The notes under the pieces were generated by a model that searched no databases, was not told where the DNA came from, and saw only the letters and a list, made by a program, of their open reading frames with translations. A stretch of DNA of 6,624 bases from JAUXFS01 sp050329575 (GTDB taxonomy: Bacteria > Pseudomonadota > Alphaproteobacteria > Rhodospirillales > Defluviicoccaceae): contig JBHJOP010000125.1 in the NCBI GenBank assembly GCA_050329575.1, positions 1-6,624 of the forward strand, in the 5' to 3' direction. This document shows, one piece after another, positions 5,762-6,624 of this stretch (its first letter is position 1; every line of letters begins with the position of its first letter). The position numbers and the translations under genes are program-made.

Positions 5762-6523
5762 TCAATCGCCGGCAACGAGGCGGCGCGTCAGCGCGAAATA
5801 AAGGGGATAGGGGAGCAATCGCATCGTCTTCATCAGCCACACCAACCGGCGGGGGAAGGCGATCTCGAAGCGTCGGGTCTGCATTCCCTTCATGATCCGA
5901 CGGGCAGCGTCATCGGCTTCCATCAGAAACGGCATGGGAAAGCGATTCTTGTCGGTCAGGGGGGTGCGCACGAAGCCGGGATTGACGATCGACAGCACGA
6001 CGTCGTGAGCGTCGAGCTCGGGCTTGAGCGCTTCGCACATGTTGATGAGTGCCGCCTTGGTCGCTCCGTACGCCGCAGCGGTCGGCAGTCCGCAATACCC
6101 GCTCACCGACGAGACGACCGCGATCTGGCCTCGGCGACGGGCGAGAAACCGGGGCAAGACCGCCGCAAGCCCATGGACGACCCCCATCAGGTTGACGTCG
6201 ACCAGCCGCCGAACGTCATCGACGACAAAGGCGTCGGCGCGCATCGGGATGTGAGTTCCGGCGTTGAAAACGGCGAGGTCGAGGGGACCCAGCGCCTCCT
6301 CGATCGCAGCGGCCGTTCGCGCCACCGCCCCTTCGTCCGTGACATCGAGAGGAAACGGCAGCAGATCGAAACCCTTGCGTCGACCCTCCGCCGCGACGTC
6401 GAGGAGATCTTGCTCGGTGCGGGCGCTGATCGCGACCCGACACCCCTCCGAGGCAAGGCGCAGCGCCAATGCCCGCCCAATCCCCTGGCCCGCCCCGGTC
6501 ACCCAAGCGACCCGCCAGGTCAT
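5762..6523 (-). CDS. Classical short-chain dehydrogenase/reductase
   Basis: Complete classical SDR of 253 residues. The cofactor loop is TGAGQGIG (9-16), with SAR (33-35) after the second strand, where the Arg favours NADP(H). LDVTD (59-63) and NAG (87-89) are present, and the catalytic tetrad is intact: N111, S139, Y152 and K156 in YGATK. NPGFVRTP (181-188) is the usual segment after the active site. The C-terminus (about 224-250, RRLVWLMKTMRLLPYPLYFALTRRLV) is unusually hydrophobic and basic and looks like a membrane-associating helix, as in SDRs acting on lipid or sterol substrates. The ATG at 6523 overlaps the stop of the upstream leftward gene (ATGA); the frame stays open further upstream only as a shadow of that gene. 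It converges on the lipoprotein gene with nine bases between the two stops. SDRs are frequent partners of Cfa/DUF1365 clusters, so a fatty-acyl or lipid carbonyl substrate is plausible, but it is unproven. Confidence 0.92.
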   Translation of the reverse strand: MTWRVAWVTGAGQGIGRALALRLASEGCRVAISARTEQDLLDVAAEGRRKGFDLLPFPLDVTDEGAVARTAAAIEEALGPLDLAVFNAGTHIPMRADAFVVDDVRRLVDVNLMGVVHGLAAVLPRFLARRRGQIAVVSSVSGYCGLPTAAAYGATKAALINMCEALKPELDAHDVVLSIVNPGFVRTPLTDKNRFPMPFLMEADDAARRIMKGMQTRRFEIAFPRRLVWLMKTMRLLPYPLYFALTRRLVAGD

Positions 6524-6624
6524 GAGCGCGCGTCCGCCTGCTCGCCCCCGCAGACGCGGCAGGTGTACTCGATGGTCGAACCGTCGCCGGTGGTGAAGCG
6601 CATCTTCACCCACCGCCCGTCGTC
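6520..6624 (-). CDS. C-terminal end of an unidentified protein with a CxxC knuckle (partial)
   Basis: Only the last 34 codons and the stop are visible; the gene enters from beyond the right edge. The visible peptide contains VKMRFTTGDGSTIEYTCRVCGGEQ followed by a short polar tail. One CRVCG knuckle is present, which is half of a zinc-ribbon or rubredoxin-like site; any partner cysteines would be outside the window. I do not recognise the family. Its reality is supported by the 4-bp ATGA overlap with the SDR start at 6523, the arrangement used by its neighbours, and by the absence of another plausible SDR ribosome site nearby. An internal ATG at 6603 could make it a very short protein, but the in-frame codons before it continue smoothly to the window edge. 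Confidence 0.6.
   Translation of the reverse strand, partial: DDGRWVKMRFTTGDGSTIEYTCRVCGGEQADARS

Noticed and set aside
5741..5772. Inverted repeat CCGGCG / CGCCGG spanning the convergent gene ends, as a possible bidirectional terminator
   Set aside because: The stem is only 6 bp with a 20-base loop, and no run of T follows on either strand.
5893..5898. Another TGATCC hexamer on the plus strand
   Set aside because: It lies inside the leftward SDR gene with no CGTA-like -10 at the right spacing and no rightward gene to serve. Several such hexamers occur in coding sequence by chance.

Overview
The window is GC-rich, densely packed bacterial DNA. It reads as an alphaproteobacterium of the Rhodospirillales/Rhodobacterales kind. 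That placement is inferred from base composition, gene families, gene order and promoter type, not from any marker gene. I saw no RNA genes, mobile elements or CRISPR arrays.

Layout: a leftward short-chain dehydrogenase (SDR) is cut off by the left edge, with its start codon at 180. A 169-bp divergent intergenic region (181-349) holds two back-to-back candidate promoters. Both resemble the recognition sequence of the ECF sigma factor RpoE of the ChrR (singlet-oxygen) type. A rightward five-gene operon then fills 350-5752: FAD-dependent oxidoreductase of the amine-oxidase/COG2907 type, DUF1365 protein, cyclopropane-fatty-acid-synthase-family methyltransferase, GPH-type MFS transporter, and DUF3833 lipoprotein. 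Three of its four junctions overlap by 4 bp and the fourth has a 3-bp gap, so the genes are almost certainly co-transcribed and translationally coupled. Nine bases beyond the operon, a complete classical SDR lies on the opposite strand. It overlaps by 4 bp the end of a further leftward gene with a CxxC zinc-knuckle-like tail, which the right edge cuts off.

How the genes work together: the FAD oxidoreductase, DUF1365 and methyltransferase trio is a conserved neighbourhood (for example Mycobacterium tuberculosis Rv0449c-Rv0448c-Rv0447c). An oxidoreductase of this type is also fused to the methyltransferase in plant cyclopropane synthases. In Rhodobacter sphaeroides, genes of this sort belong to the RpoE-ChrR singlet-oxygen regulon and to the biosynthesis of methylated and furan fatty acids (UfaD/UfaM/UfaO). 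The most economical reading is a membrane-lipid modification module induced by photo-oxidative stress, working on unsaturated acyl chains of phospholipids. The transporter and lipoprotein extend it to the membrane and periplasm.

Features most worth a second look are the paired divergent promoters; a methyltransferase that has lost the bicarbonate-pocket His and Cys of E. coli Cfa; a transporter that keeps the MelB cation-site aspartates but has Ala at the two sugar-binding Asp positions; and a 15-bp tandem repeat in that transporter's central loop. Comparisons with E. coli Cfa and MelB were made from memory, without alignment software.
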